A stretch of 64,000 nucleotides of DNA from an uncultured Collinsella sp. (GTDB lineage Bacteria; Actinomycetota; Coriobacteriia; Coriobacteriales; Coriobacteriaceae): positions 124,001 through 188,000 of the forward strand of contig CAKULD010000003.1 of the NCBI GenBank assembly GCA_934667065.1, written 5' to 3'. A program made the position numbers and the translations under genes. Position 1 is the first letter of the stretch; each line of letters opens with the position of its first letter. Shown piece after piece: positions 32,926-41,985 of the stretch. The notes below the pieces were generated by a model. The model worked only from the letters and a program-made list of their open reading frames with translations, did not search any database and was not told where the DNA came from.

Positions 32926-34437
32926 TTACGCGACCGTGATGGCTACCTGAGCGTAGCGGGTCGTTGGGCGCTCGGCATGGGTTTTAACGCTGAGCGTGAG
33001 CACGAAGCGGTCACCGGGTTGCGCGTCGGCGGGTACGGTGAACGTGGCGTCCGCCGCGCATTCCTGCCACAGCGGCAGGTCTTGGGCGCCCGCATAGTTC
33101 GATGGCCCTATGGCGACATCCCAATGCGCGTCGAAGCCCCTGCCATCGGGGTCGACGATGGACGCTGCAAGAGCAACCCGCTCGCCGGCTGTGGCGCTGC
33201 GGTCGTCCATGATCTCGGCAACATACGCCGGATGCGAGCAGGCCGCGGGCTCGTGGGCGCACCACTGCGCACGGGCGGCGAAGTCCTCTTGATAGCTCCG
33301 CAGGTAGGGATTGGGGTTGCCCTCCACCGACGCGCCCATAGCGGCAAAACCGGCAGGCGCATCCGAATCGGGATGTCCGTCCAGAAACATGCGGCCGAGC
33401 AGCGTGTCAAAGCCACGGTCGTCGGCTCCACGCAGGCCAAACGGCAGCAGCGGAATATAGGTCATGCTGTCGCCCTCGGCCATAAAATCACCGCGCTCAA
33501 ACTGCATTGCGGGCATGCCTTCCAAGCCCCAATCCAAGCGGGCATGCTTGCCAAACTGAAAGCGCTCGGGCTCGTTTTCGTACACCTTGCCATCGCCGTA
33601 GAGCATATAGCGCGCCATAAGGGGGCCGTTGCCTTGGGTGAGATTCTGTGCAGGCCAGGGAGCCTGAAACAGCGGCAGCGTATCGGGCTGAGCCATCTTG
33701 GCATCAACGTAGCCGCCATACATATAAGGCACGCACCAAAACGTGAGATCGGGGAAGAGCTCGCGCCCATGGTCGAGCCACGAATTGTCCTGCCCCACGC
33801 CATCGGCAACGCCCATCACACGCACCTTCTGATAGACACGCTGCTGCACAGAAGGCCACTCAGGCGTATCGCGATATCGCTCAGCAATACTCATCAGGGC
33901 GCGAACAATCGTATTCATACCGCCCCAACTAAGCAGCCAAAGCGTGCGCGGATCATCATCCAAAATCGCTTGAGCAATCACGCGCGAACCTTCAGTCTCC
34001 TCGCGCACATCGCCCTCAAAGGCAACATTCCCAACAAAGGTACGCTCAATCATCTGAGCCGGCGAGGGAAACGGCGGCTCGCCGGCCGCAGTCGCATTAG
34101 CCTGCAACTGCGGCCAAGCCTGGGCATATTCATTACTCCAGAGACTCTCAATCCAATGCTCAGGAAACGGTCGATACTCACGAAGCTCCCCAGCCAGCGG
34201 ATCAGGCTCATGAGGCACAACATCCCACTCATAAGAGCGACGCCCTTTAGTTCGCCAATGCGGATTCACCTCACCGAGCGTATGGACGCCATCCCCAAGA
34301 AAGTGATACTGCGAAGCCGTATACACCACAGCCTGCACGTCAATCAAGTTAAGATACAGAGCCAAATGAACGAGCGAGTTCATATCATCGACTTCCATAT
34401 CAGTAGTAACAATCACCCGAGTCAAATTCTGGGACAT
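32926..34437 (-). CDS. DUF1593 protein (nucleoside hydrolase-like fold plus C-terminal beta domain)
   Basis: The 503-residue protein starts with LTRVIVTTDMEVDDMNSLVH, an Asp-rich start like that of nucleoside hydrolases, followed by the DUF1593 features TLWLLSWGGMNTIVRAL and DNSWLDHGRELFPDLTFWC. The C-terminal part (about 400-503) is an Ig-like DUF4988/malectin-like beta domain (RFVLTLSVKTHAER). Relatives occur in polysaccharide loci and their reaction is not established. No signal peptide. Met at 34437 is chosen because TTGGAG lies about 9 bases before it. It is followed downstream on its strand by a palindrome that may be a terminator. Confidence 0.8.
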   Translation of the reverse strand: MSQNLTRVIVTTDMEVDDMNSLVHLALYLNLIDVQAVVYTASQYHFLGDGVHTLGEVNPHWRTKGRRSYEWDVVPHEPDPLAGELREYRPFPEHWIESLWSNEYAQAWPQLQANATAAGEPPFPSPAQMIERTFVGNVAFEGDVREETEGSRVIAQAILDDDPRTLWLLSWGGMNTIVRALMSIAERYRDTPEWPSVQQRVYQKVRVMGVADGVGQDNSWLDHGRELFPDLTFWCVPYMYGGYVDAKMAQPDTLPLFQAPWPAQNLTQGNGPLMARYMLYGDGKVYENEPERFQFGKHARLDWGLEGMPAMQFERGDFMAEGDSMTYIPLLPFGLRGADDRGFDTLLGRMFLDGHPDSDAPAGFAAMGASVEGNPNPYLRSYQEDFAARAQWCAHEPAACSHPAYVAEIMDDRSATAGERVALAASIVDPDGRGFDAHWDVAIGPSNYAGAQDLPLWQECAADATFTVPADAQPGDRFVLTLSVKTHAERPTTRYAQVAITVA

Positions 34438-34568
34438 AAAAACAGCTCCAACCAAAATCATTTCAGCCAGTTACGCGCAAGGCAAGACGGGACCCCACGC
34501 CCCCATCGCCACCGACCCGGCGGCCCGCTAGAAGCGCTCGCCCAGCGTTTCGAACAACGTTAACTTAG

Positions 34569-34692
34569 GGGCCCTGACCTTTAGTTTTGTAAACATTCCG
34601 CAGCGCGGCTCCCGCTTATCCGTTGCTCCGAAGGAGCAGGATAAGCGGGACTCATGCGCGAGGACGTTTACAAAACTAAAGGTCAGGGCCCC
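34569..34692. repeat. 124-bp nested palindromic element
   Basis: Perfect 27-base arms (34569-34595 and 34666-34692, left arm starting GGGGCCCTGACC) enclose a second stem TCCCGCTTATCC/GGATAAGCGGGA with innermost GCTCC/GGAGC. It lies in the gap between the esterase stop and the DUF1593 start on the minus strand. Confidence 0.85.
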
Positions 34693-34702
34693 GATGGGAT
34701 GG

Positions 34703-36040
34703 TTACCTCGAAACTCTGGCCGACCACTCCCAGCAGCCCACCGGCTCGCCGTCGATGAGTACGTTGCCCCCGTCGAAGTCTTGATAACACAGGTCGTTGA
34801 ATTGGTGGATCCACACGCCATGGTTGAACGTCTTCTTGGGCGAACCGTCGGCCTCGCGGTAGCGCCCGGTCAGGTCCTCGACATGGCTAAAGTACGTGAG
34901 GTGCACGTTGGCGCCGGCGGCGCGCAGACGAGCCGTGAGCGGCAGCACGGTCTCCTGCGGAGACACGAGCTCGTCGCCCTTGGAGTGCGTAAACCACAGC
35001 GGCGTCTTGGCCAGGGCGGCGACGTCCTCGTCCGTGGCGTTGTACCACGGCGCGCAGCAGGGAAGGCCCGCGGCGAAGAAATCGGGGTAGTCGGCGCACA
35101 GGCGCAGCGTCATAAAGCCGCCGTTGGACAGGCCGGCGACCACGATGCGGTCGGTGTCGATGCGGTCGGCGTGCTCGGCGACAAACTCGTCAATGAGCGC
35201 CTTGAGCACGGGGGAGTAGATGCTCTGGTTGGAGTGGCCGAGCTGCTCGACGCCGTTGTCCATCCAAAATGTGGGCGACTGCGGCACGAGCACCCAAGCA
35301 AAGCCGCCAAAATAGCGCTGAATCTGCGCCTGGCTGATGGCCGTCACGCGGTTGCCGATATAGGCGCGCGTGGCGCCCTCGCCCTGCGTGGAGCCCTTGC
35401 CCTCGCCGGCGCCGTGCAGATACACCACGAGCGGAGCCTTTTGGGGCACGACTGTGGCCTCGGGCGCGAAGGGATTGAAGCATGCCGAGTCCTCGGCCTT
35501 AAAGCTCGGCTCAAAGAAGCCGTACTCGAGTGCGATGCCATTGACGGCGGTCTTTTGCGTGGCGTTGCTCCAGCCTTTGAGCGCAGGGCAGATGTCGCCA
35601 CGGCAGGTGTCGAAGACCAGGCCGCAGGTGGGATCGTCGCCGTCGTTGCCGGGAAGAGCTGTGAGCTGCGTGATGCGCAGCTGGTCATCGAGCATGCGCG
35701 AGCCCATGACGCCGCCTTCGATGGTCTTGGTCAGGCGCTGCTCGGCGACCTCGAGCGCCACATGGGTGCCCACGGCGAGCTTACGTCCGTTCTCGTCGCA
35801 CGGATATGCGGCGAGAATGTCGATGTAACCCACGGAGGGCGCGGCATGGTCGGCGCCGCGCTCCTTGCGCATCAGAACCTCGCCCGAGCGCTCGTGACGC
35901 TCTACATATATATGGAAGGTGTTCGCGTCGATGTCGTTGGCGCGCACGGTGCAGGGCAGGTCGAGTACGACCTTGCTGATCCAGGGGCCAAAGTCGCCCA
36001 AGGTGGTGACGGTTGCGTAGGTACACAATTTGAGCTCCAT
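34703..36040 (-). CDS. Carbohydrate esterase-like alpha/beta hydrolase with N-terminal beta domain
   Basis: The 445-residue protein has an N-terminal Ig-like beta domain (about 1-135) and an alpha/beta-hydrolase domain (about 170-430). Its elements are LVVYLHGAGEGKG (oxyanion region), the nucleophile elbow VVAGLSNGGFMTL, and FTHSKGDELVSP followed by a late NHGVW for the Asp and His. This resembles PHB-depolymerase/CE1-type and EstA-like esterases that act on plant-derived esters. No signal peptide is present. Its promoter region holds two GTTTA/TAAAC palindromes, one perfect, so it probably belongs to the regional LacI-type regulon. Substrate unknown. Confidence 0.75.
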   Translation of the reverse strand: MELKLCTYATVTTLGDFGPWISKVVLDLPCTVRANDIDANTFHIYVERHERSGEVLMRKERGADHAAPSVGYIDILAAYPCDENGRKLAVGTHVALEVAEQRLTKTIEGGVMGSRMLDDQLRITQLTALPGNDGDDPTCGLVFDTCRGDICPALKGWSNATQKTAVNGIALEYGFFEPSFKAEDSACFNPFAPEATVVPQKAPLVVYLHGAGEGKGSTQGEGATRAYIGNRVTAISQAQIQRYFGGFAWVLVPQSPTFWMDNGVEQLGHSNQSIYSPVLKALIDEFVAEHADRIDTDRIVVAGLSNGGFMTLRLCADYPDFFAAGLPCCAPWYNATDEDVAALAKTPLWFTHSKGDELVSPQETVLPLTARLRAAGANVHLTYFSHVEDLTGRYREADGSPKKTFNHGVWIHQFNDLCYQDFDGGNVLIDGEPVGCWEWSARVSR

Positions 36041-36088
36041 GAGCTGCCTCCCTTACGCCGCGAATGCCTGGCATCTGCGGCAATACAA

Positions 36089-36104
36089 ACTAAACATGTT
36101 TAGT
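36089..36104. promoter_or_regulatory. Operator-like perfect 16-bp palindrome
   Basis: ACTAAACATGTTTAGT is perfectly palindromic and lies 49 bases upstream of the esterase start. Confidence 0.65.
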
Positions 36105-36170
36105 GTAATCTAGAATTGAAGAATAACCAGATGAACTCGGTAAACGGCAAAATTGAACACGTCGTGAGCT

Positions 36171-36188
36171 ACTAAACATATGTTTACT
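36171..36188. promoter_or_regulatory. Operator-like palindrome ACTAAACATATGTTTACT
   Basis: This 18-bp palindrome has one mismatched pair. It lies between the divergent esterase and PTS genes and shares half-sites with the 36089 site. Confidence 0.6.
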
Positions 36189-36407
36189 AGCTTCTAGCAG
36201 GGATTCTGTTGATGAGTTAACAGATCAGTGAGGTGTTCATCAAAATAAAATCCCACGTAAATAGCTATATATCAATAGAGGGTCAAAGAGACCATTTCCC
36301 GCCATTCAAATACGTTCACCCCCGATTTCCTACCGTTCACCGGACTGTAGACGGCAAAATTGCCACAAATATGGCGCTCCGTGTAAACTAAAGCCCGTAA
36401 ACGTTCA

Positions 36408-36424
36408 GTAAACACCTTGTTTAC
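36408..36424. promoter_or_regulatory. Operator-like site GTAAACA-CCT-TGTTTAC
   Basis: Perfect 7-base inverted half-sites with a 3-base spacer lie about 107 bases before the PTS start. The rest of the 36041-36530 gap is AT-rich promoter-like sequence with further GTAAAC copies. Confidence 0.6.
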
Positions 36425-36530
36425 AAAAGCGTATCCAAGGGTCCGGCAACCGTAAGGGGTTATAGTCGCCGGGCCAAAGGCGTGCCTAAGCCCAAGGGGG
36501 CTGGCACACGAAGATATGGGGAGGGGTCCC

Positions 36531-37958
36531 ATGGCAGTAGATAACAAGCAGATTGCCACCGATGTCCTCGAGCTCGTGGGCGGTGCGGAGAATGTTTCCG
36601 TCGCCACCAACTGCATGACGCGCCTGCGTCTGACGCTCAAGGACAACGACAAGGCCGACGTGGAGAAGATCAAGAAGGTCAAGGGTGTTCTGGGATGCCA
36701 GTTCGCCGGCAGCCAGCTCCAGGTCATCATCGGCCAGAACGTGCCCAAGGTGCTCGCCGAGTTCGTCGCCATCTCCGGCGTCAAGCAGGGTGCCGCCGTC
36801 GACGAGAACCTCGATGCTTCCAAGCAGAAGTTCGAGCTCAAGAACCTGCCGAACATCATCCTTGACTATCTGTCGGGCTCCATGACCCAGCTCATCCCGC
36901 TGCTCATGGCCGGCGGTCTGTTCCGCACCATCGCGGCCGTTCTCGGCCCCACCATGCTGGGCGTTATCTCGGCCGACGACCCGACCTACACGTTCCTCTA
37001 CACCACCCTGTACGAGGCAACGTTCACCTTTATCCCCATCTACCTGGGCTATGCCGCCGCTAAGAAGCTCGGCGCCAGCCCGGTGCTCGGCATGCTGCTC
37101 GGTGGCGCCCTCATGGCTCCTTCCGTGGTGAGCGTCGCCACCCAGGAGGGCGGCGGAATCATCTCCGTCTATGGCATCCAGATCGCCGCTGCCAACTATC
37201 AGCAGTCCGTCCTGCCGATCATCCTCTCGGTGCCCGTCCTGTACTTTGTTGAGAAGTTCTTTAAGAAGGTCATGCCCGACGTGCTGTCCACGGTCTTCAC
37301 GCCGTTCTGCACCATGATCGTCACGATCCCCATCGCCTTCATCGTCCTCGCTCCGATCGGCAACGAGATCGGCACGCTGATCGCCAACGCCCTCTTCGGC
37401 CTTGCTGACCTTGGCGGCATCGGCATCCTGATCGTCATGGCCATCCTCGGCGCCTTCTGGCAGCTCTTCGTGGTCTGCGGCATGCACATGCCCGTCATCC
37501 TGCTCGCTCAGGTTCAGATCATCGCTGCCGGCTACGATCCCTTCGTCTTCGTCTCCACCAACTGCGCTATGGCCGCTGTCTGGGGCTGCGCCTTCGGTGC
37601 CTTCCTCAAGATGAAGAACCCCGACGAGAAGTCTCTCGCCATCGGCTACGTCATCTCCGCCATCGCCGGCGGCGTCACCGAGCCCGCGCTCTTCGGTATC
37701 CTCATGCGCTTCCGTCGCACCATGTTCGGTATGTTCATCGGCGGTGCTATCGGCGCTGTGTTCTCCGGCCTCATGGGTGTTACCTACTACCTCGCCGGCG
37801 GTGCCTCCAACTTCCTGGTCTTCACCAACTACCTGCAGGGTGGCCAGATGAACACCGTCTGGGCTATCGTCGGTATGGCAATCTCCTTTGTCATCGCCGC
37901 TGCCGTCGTCTTCGTCGCCGGCTTCTCCAAGGAGGAGCTCGCCGAGATGGAGGCCTAA
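36531..37958 (+). CDS. PTS beta-glucoside-type EIIBC permease
   Basis: The 475-residue protein has an N-terminal EIIB domain of the glucose superfamily (about 1-90; phosphorylated Cys in VATNCMTRLRLTL) and a C-terminal EIIC domain (about 105-460) with about ten membrane segments, including GITEP-like GGVTEPALFGI. No EIIA domain is fused, so it needs an external EIIA; the free glucose-type EIIA at 52.8 kb could serve. GGGGAGGGG precedes ATG 36531. The gene is followed by a terminator and then a DUF4038 hydrolase gene. Operator-like half-sites lie upstream. Confidence 0.88.
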   Translation: MAVDNKQIATDVLELVGGAENVSVATNCMTRLRLTLKDNDKADVEKIKKVKGVLGCQFAGSQLQVIIGQNVPKVLAEFVAISGVKQGAAVDENLDASKQKFELKNLPNIILDYLSGSMTQLIPLLMAGGLFRTIAAVLGPTMLGVISADDPTYTFLYTTLYEATFTFIPIYLGYAAAKKLGASPVLGMLLGGALMAPSVVSVATQEGGGIISVYGIQIAAANYQQSVLPIILSVPVLYFVEKFFKKVMPDVLSTVFTPFCTMIVTIPIAFIVLAPIGNEIGTLIANALFGLADLGGIGILIVMAILGAFWQLFVVCGMHMPVILLAQVQIIAAGYDPFVFVSTNCAMAAVWGCAFGAFLKMKNPDEKSLAIGYVISAIAGGVTEPALFGILMRFRRTMFGMFIGGAIGAVFSGLMGVTYYLAGGASNFLVFTNYLQGGQMNTVWAIVGMAISFVIAAAVVFVAGFSKEELAEMEA

Positions 37959-37999
37959 GGCCAAGCCATTCGGTCGACTACGACCTTACCTACACGACA

Positions 38000-38035
38000 G
38001 GGCCCCGTCAGGCGCAAGTCCGGCGGGGCCCTTTT
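38000..38035 (+). terminator. Rho-independent terminator between the PTS and DUF4038 genes
   Basis: GGGCCCCG pairs with CGGGGCCC, followed by TTTT. It may reduce expression of the downstream hydrolase relative to the PTS. Confidence 0.75.
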
Positions 38036-38168
38036 GCAAGGTAGACTGATTGGGACGGGAGATGCCCGCCCACAAGGGCTTGCTAAACGACGGAGGCTTT
38101 TGCACCAGGGGTTTCCGCGAAAGCTTCTGCCGGTTCGCAATTCCTTTATCGAGCGAAAGGACATGCAG

Positions 38169-39482
38169 ATGAGTTTGGGAAAGCTGACCGTCAACGGTCG
38201 TCAGGATGGTTTTTTGTGCGAAGGCAAGCCGTTCTTTTGGTTTGCCGACACGTGCTGGAGCGCATTCACCAGCATCTCCGAGGCCGACTGGGATTACTAT
38301 CTGACCCGTCGCGCCGAGCAGGGCATGAACGTGCTGCAGATCAACACGCTGCCGCAGTGGGATCGCTGCTGCCCCGATCTGGGTATTTGGCCCTACGCCA
38401 GCGAGGATGGCGTGCACTTTGATTGGTCCCGTCCCAACCAGGCCTATTGGGACCGCGCCGCTGCCATGTGCCGCGCTGCCGTCGAGCACGGCATTCGTCC
38501 TGCGCTCGTGCTTATGTGGTGCAACTACGTGCCCGGTACCTGGGGTGCCAAGATTGCCGAGCGTTGCGGTGCCGAGGTCATGCCGCGCGAGGAGGTCCGT
38601 GCCCATGTTGCCCGCGTCGTCGAGAACCTGGGCGAGTTCGATCCCGTCTACGTGGTGACGGGCGATACCGATTTTGCCGGTGACGAGGCGATTGCCTATT
38701 ACGAGGATGCGCTCGACGAGGTTGCAAAGCGCGCGCCCGAGGCTCTGCGTACCATGCACATCAACCGCGGCAACCGCACGATTCCCGCGCAGTATCTGGA
38801 CCGTCTGGACTTCTACATGTTCCAGCCCGGCCACAACTACGAGGGCCAGCCCGAGGCTTGGCGCCTGCCGCAGGACTTTATCGCCAACTATCCCAAAAAG
38901 CCGATGGTCAATTCCGAGCCCTGCTACGAGCAGATGGGTGCATCGCGCAATGTGTACTGGCGTTTTACCGCGCAGGACTGCCGTGCGAGCGTGTGGTCGT
39001 CGATCCTTGCCGGCGCCAGCGCCGGCGTGACCTACGGCGCGCATGGCGTGTGGAACTGGCAGACCAGCAAGAGCCAGGGCTCGGTGCTGGGCGAGGGCTT
39101 CGACATGCCGTTCCGCTGGCAGGAGTGCCTGCAGTTTGCGGGCGTGTGGGACTTTGCCGCCATCGAGCATGTGCTTGCCGGCCTGGGTGCCACGGCGTGC
39201 GATGACGCCCTTGCCGTGGTTCCCGCGCAGGAGCTGCTCGACGACGCGCGCGAGGCCATCCGCGTGGCGCGTATCGGCGAGCGTGTCGTTACCTATCTGC
39301 CGCGCACCACGGCGCTTACGTTTAAGCTCGATAGTGCGCGCGGCTGGTCGGCGACGGCCCTCGACATGGAGGCCAAGCGCATCGCCAAGCTGCCCGTTCG
39401 CGATAACGGCGACGGCACCGTGCGCGTAGCTCAGCATCCCTTTGAGCACGATGCCCTGGTGATCCTGACTCCCGAGCACTAA
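38169..39482 (+). CDS. DUF4038 (GH140-like) glycoside hydrolase, second apiosidase-like enzyme
   Basis: The 437-residue protein lacks the DUF5060 domain and consists of a DUF4038-type TIM barrel (about 15-345: FFWFADTCWSAFTSI, QGMNVLQINTLP) and a C-terminal beta domain. Candidate catalytic acids are the Asp in YVVTGDTDF and the Glu in PMVNSEPCYEQ, the Asp/Glu arrangement of GH140. No signal peptide is present, so it acts inside the cell, presumably on cargo of the PTS permease encoded just upstream. ATG 38169 gives better spacing to AAAGG (about 8) than ATG 38163. Apiose is a candidate product, by analogy only. Confidence 0.78.
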   Translation: MSLGKLTVNGRQDGFLCEGKPFFWFADTCWSAFTSISEADWDYYLTRRAEQGMNVLQINTLPQWDRCCPDLGIWPYASEDGVHFDWSRPNQAYWDRAAAMCRAAVEHGIRPALVLMWCNYVPGTWGAKIAERCGAEVMPREEVRAHVARVVENLGEFDPVYVVTGDTDFAGDEAIAYYEDALDEVAKRAPEALRTMHINRGNRTIPAQYLDRLDFYMFQPGHNYEGQPEAWRLPQDFIANYPKKPMVNSEPCYEQMGASRNVYWRFTAQDCRASVWSSILAGASAGVTYGAHGVWNWQTSKSQGSVLGEGFDMPFRWQECLQFAGVWDFAAIEHVLAGLGATACDDALAVVPAQELLDDAREAIRVARIGERVVTYLPRTTALTFKLDSARGWSATALDMEAKRIAKLPVRDNGDGTVRVAQHPFEHDALVILTPEH

Positions 39483-39550
39483 CACCCGAGCTCCAACACT
39501 TCCGATCCCTCCATCCCCTTCTCCATCGCACGCAACCCAGTCCCTCAATA

Positions 39551-39617
39551 AGTTGCGGTGGAATAGTTCCTAAAAAGTGTCCCAAGCCGGCCAAACAGGA
39601 ACTATTCCACCGCAACT
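39551..39617. repeat. 67-bp AGTTGCGGTG palindrome, copy 2
   Basis: The 21-base arms are perfect inverted complements (AGTTGCGGTGGAATAGTTCC plus T). The core differs from the other copies. Confidence 0.88.
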
Positions 39618-39646
39618 GAGCGTGCGATCGGAGAAGGGAATCCTTC

Positions 39647-39713
39647 AGTTGCGGTGAAATACGGTCTAAATCCAGCCATTTGGTTGCAAAACAGTCCGTA
39701 TTCCACCGCAACT
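39647..39713. repeat. 67-bp AGTTGCGGTG palindrome, copy 3
   Basis: It starts 29 bases after copy 2, in tandem. Its core (ATCCAGCC, GGTTGC, AAACAGTCCGTA) closely resembles copy 1. Copies 2 and 3 fill most of the 39483-39825 gap. Confidence 0.85.
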
Positions 39714-39825
39714 TGTGTTGAGGGTGGCTGAGGGCAATTGCGTAACACTTTGGCTATTGCGTGTGTAGTAAGACCCGTTCTCTACTAAAATGGTTCTCCG
39801 GACATCTAAGCGGGTGGGGGTTACC

Positions 39826-41370
39826 ATGAGGGACCTGGGAGACACAACCGCATATTTGCGCCGGGGCATACGGGAGATTCTGTGCCTGGCGCTTTTCTTT
39901 TTCACGTTTTTGGCCGGCGAGTACTTCTTTGACGTACGCGTGGCCGAGTTTGTGCCAGCGAACGAGGTTGTTATCTACGAGAGCATCGTCGTCGGCGCGA
40001 GCGTGATTGGCTATTTTGTGCGTCCTCTCCTGTACTATCGTCGTCCCCAGGCAATCGATGCAACGAGCGATATGACGGGCGTGCTGCTGGTGTCGGCATT
40101 GCTGCTGCTGATTATGGCGGCGCAGTTTCAGGTCGTGATTGCGGGCGGTCTGGTGGCGTGCTGCGCTCTGGGCTACTGCGGATCGACCGCCCATGCCAAT
40201 CTGGCGCGGCGTTTTGCGCAGACGCCTTGTCTGGCACGTGCCGTGGCGGTTTCTTATGCTGCGGGCATTTTGGTACAGGTGCTCAACCATATGGTGATGC
40301 CTGCGGGCATTCCTCAACAGTTTGTTCTGGTCGCCTGTGCGATTGCGCTGGTTGGGCTGCTTCACGGTACCCGCCGAGCTAAATTGCGTGATGAGTCTGC
40401 GCCCGAGTTCGAAGCCGAGATTGCCGAGCTATCGGTCGATGCGTCGGAGCATGGCGCCAAGTGGCGCGATAATCCCGAGGCAAAGGCGGCCTTCCAAGGT
40501 GCCGTAGTGCGCTTGACGGTGGCGACCGCCTGTCTTACCGGCGTATTCGCGGCTCTCAACGCCGGTCTTACGACCTCGCATGCCGCCGGCGCCATCGATT
40601 TGGGCGACTGGCCGCGCTTGCTGTTGGTTGTGAGCGCGCTTGCCGCCGGCGCCCTGTATGACCTGCGAGGACGCTCGTATATGAATATCATCATGACGTG
40701 CGCCGCCATGCTGTCCACGCTCTCGTTCTTCGTGCTTATCACCGATGGTAACGGTGGCAATGCGCTCGCCGCCACGATTATCTTTTACCTGGGTACGGGC
40801 TTTTTCGTGGTGTTCTTCACCGCGAAGTTCGCCGCGATTTCGATGTATGCGCGCTGGTCGTATTTGTGGCCGTGCATGGGCCGCGCCATCAACAACATTT
40901 GCTCAATGCTTGTGACGGCTCCGGCGGTGGCGGTCATCTCGAGTCAAAACGTGCTGATGGCGGTGGGCGTCGTGCTCGTGCTGTTCGTTGGCATTGCGAT
41001 TTCGCTGCTGGGGCAGTTTGGACAAGGCGTTGAGGACGAAGCGGATCACAGAGGCCTGGCGTTTGCCACCGACGATCTTGGCAAGAGCCGTGTGCCCGAT
41101 CAGACCGACTCGGTGCCCCTGGAGGCGCCGGAGCTTTCGTTTGACGATCGACTCGATGGCTTCGTTACCGCCTTTGGACTTACGAAGCGCGAGCGCGATG
41201 TGCTGGAGGCACTAGTCGTATCGGACGACAGCGTGCAGGACGTGGCGGCGGCGCTCTTCCTTTCGCGTTCTACGCTCTACCGCCACATCGCCTCGATCAA
41301 CAAAAAGACCGGTGCCGCCTCGCGCGTAGCCCTCATCAACTTCTTCTGGTCCTGGACGCCCCAAGACTAG
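39826..41370 (+). CDS. LuxR-type regulator with N-terminal multi-pass membrane domain
   Basis: The 514-residue protein has about twelve hydrophobic segments in residues 15-420 followed by a cytoplasmic LuxR-type helix-turn-helix at the end (about 450-510: LTKRERDVLEALVVSDDSVQ, AAALFLSRSTLYRHIASINK). This fusion of a transporter-like membrane domain to a LuxR output domain is frequent in Coriobacteriia; it probably senses a membrane-associated or extracellular signal, but targets and ligands are unknown. ATG 39826 follows a G-rich GGGTGGGGG site; an in-frame ATG at 39790 is possible. It is monocistronic, ending at a palindromic terminator-like repeat. Confidence 0.85.
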   Translation: MRDLGDTTAYLRRGIREILCLALFFFTFLAGEYFFDVRVAEFVPANEVVIYESIVVGASVIGYFVRPLLYYRRPQAIDATSDMTGVLLVSALLLLIMAAQFQVVIAGGLVACCALGYCGSTAHANLARRFAQTPCLARAVAVSYAAGILVQVLNHMVMPAGIPQQFVLVACAIALVGLLHGTRRAKLRDESAPEFEAEIAELSVDASEHGAKWRDNPEAKAAFQGAVVRLTVATACLTGVFAALNAGLTTSHAAGAIDLGDWPRLLLVVSALAAGALYDLRGRSYMNIIMTCAAMLSTLSFFVLITDGNGGNALAATIIFYLGTGFFVVFFTAKFAAISMYARWSYLWPCMGRAINNICSMLVTAPAVAVISSQNVLMAVGVVLVLFVGIAISLLGQFGQGVEDEADHRGLAFATDDLGKSRVPDQTDSVPLEAPELSFDDRLDGFVTAFGLTKRERDVLEALVVSDDSVQDVAAALFLSRSTLYRHIASINKKTGAASRVALINFFWSWTPQD

Positions 41371-41372
41371 TC

Positions 41373-41412
41373 AACCACCACAAAGGGGACAGGCACCTTT
41401 GTGGTGGTTTTT
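41373..41412. repeat. ACCACCACAAAGG palindrome, copy 3, terminator-like
   Basis: AACCACCACAAAGG and CCTTTGTGGTGGTT flank GGACAGGCA, and the right arm runs into TTTTTT. It starts 3 bases after the LuxR stop and probably terminates it. Confidence 0.85.
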
Positions 41413-41515
41413 TACCTGCAAAAATATGAATATGAGACATTTGTCACCTGCCGTTTTGGCGCTCAAAGGCATATGAATGTGATGTTGAGCGAAGCAGAAC
41501 GGAAGGAGTGCGTCT

Positions 41516-41968
41516 ATGGCGTCTCGGGGTTGCGCGTCTAATAAAATTGCGGTCGCGCTTATCGCCGTGGTTGTTGTTGCCGCGGCGGTGACACTCATGC
41601 GAGCTTACGGCGCCGGCGCCCATGGCGCTCAGGGAAAGACTGCCGCACAAGCATCGCTCAATGATTGTGCCGCCGCTCCGGTGGCGGTCAAGCTTATCGA
41701 GGACGGAGAGGCACGGACGGTCTATGAGACCGTCGATGCCGAGCTGGTCGCATCGACCTTTGCCGCGCTCGACGGCTGCATCGTGGGAGATGAGGTGGAT
41801 GAGCGGATGAGCGACGCCGGTTGCACGCTCGTCTTTGTCTATGCGGACGGCTCGGAGCGATCGGTGGAGCTCGAGGGCAAGAATATCGTGCTCGACAAGA
41901 CGGCATATCGCCTCGACGGTGCCGAGGAACTGTGGCGACAGCTTGCCGCCATCAAGAACAGCCAATGA
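41516..41968 (+). CDS. Small secreted or membrane-anchored hypothetical protein
   Basis: The 150-residue protein begins with a basic residue group and one hydrophobic segment (KIAVALIAVVVVAAAVTLM, about 9-27), an uncleaved anchor or signal peptide. The remaining part is a small extracellular domain of alternating strands (TLVFVYADGSERSVELEGKN). No known domain was recognised. It is the first of four consecutive genes (to 45101) encoding envelope-type proteins. Confidence 0.65.
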   Translation: MASRGCASNKIAVALIAVVVVAAAVTLMRAYGAGAHGAQGKTAAQASLNDCAAAPVAVKLIEDGEARTVYETVDAELVASTFAALDGCIVGDEVDERMSDAGCTLVFVYADGSERSVELEGKNIVLDKTAYRLDGAEELWRQLAAIKNSQ

Positions 41969-41985
41969 AATGAGGGATGTACGGG

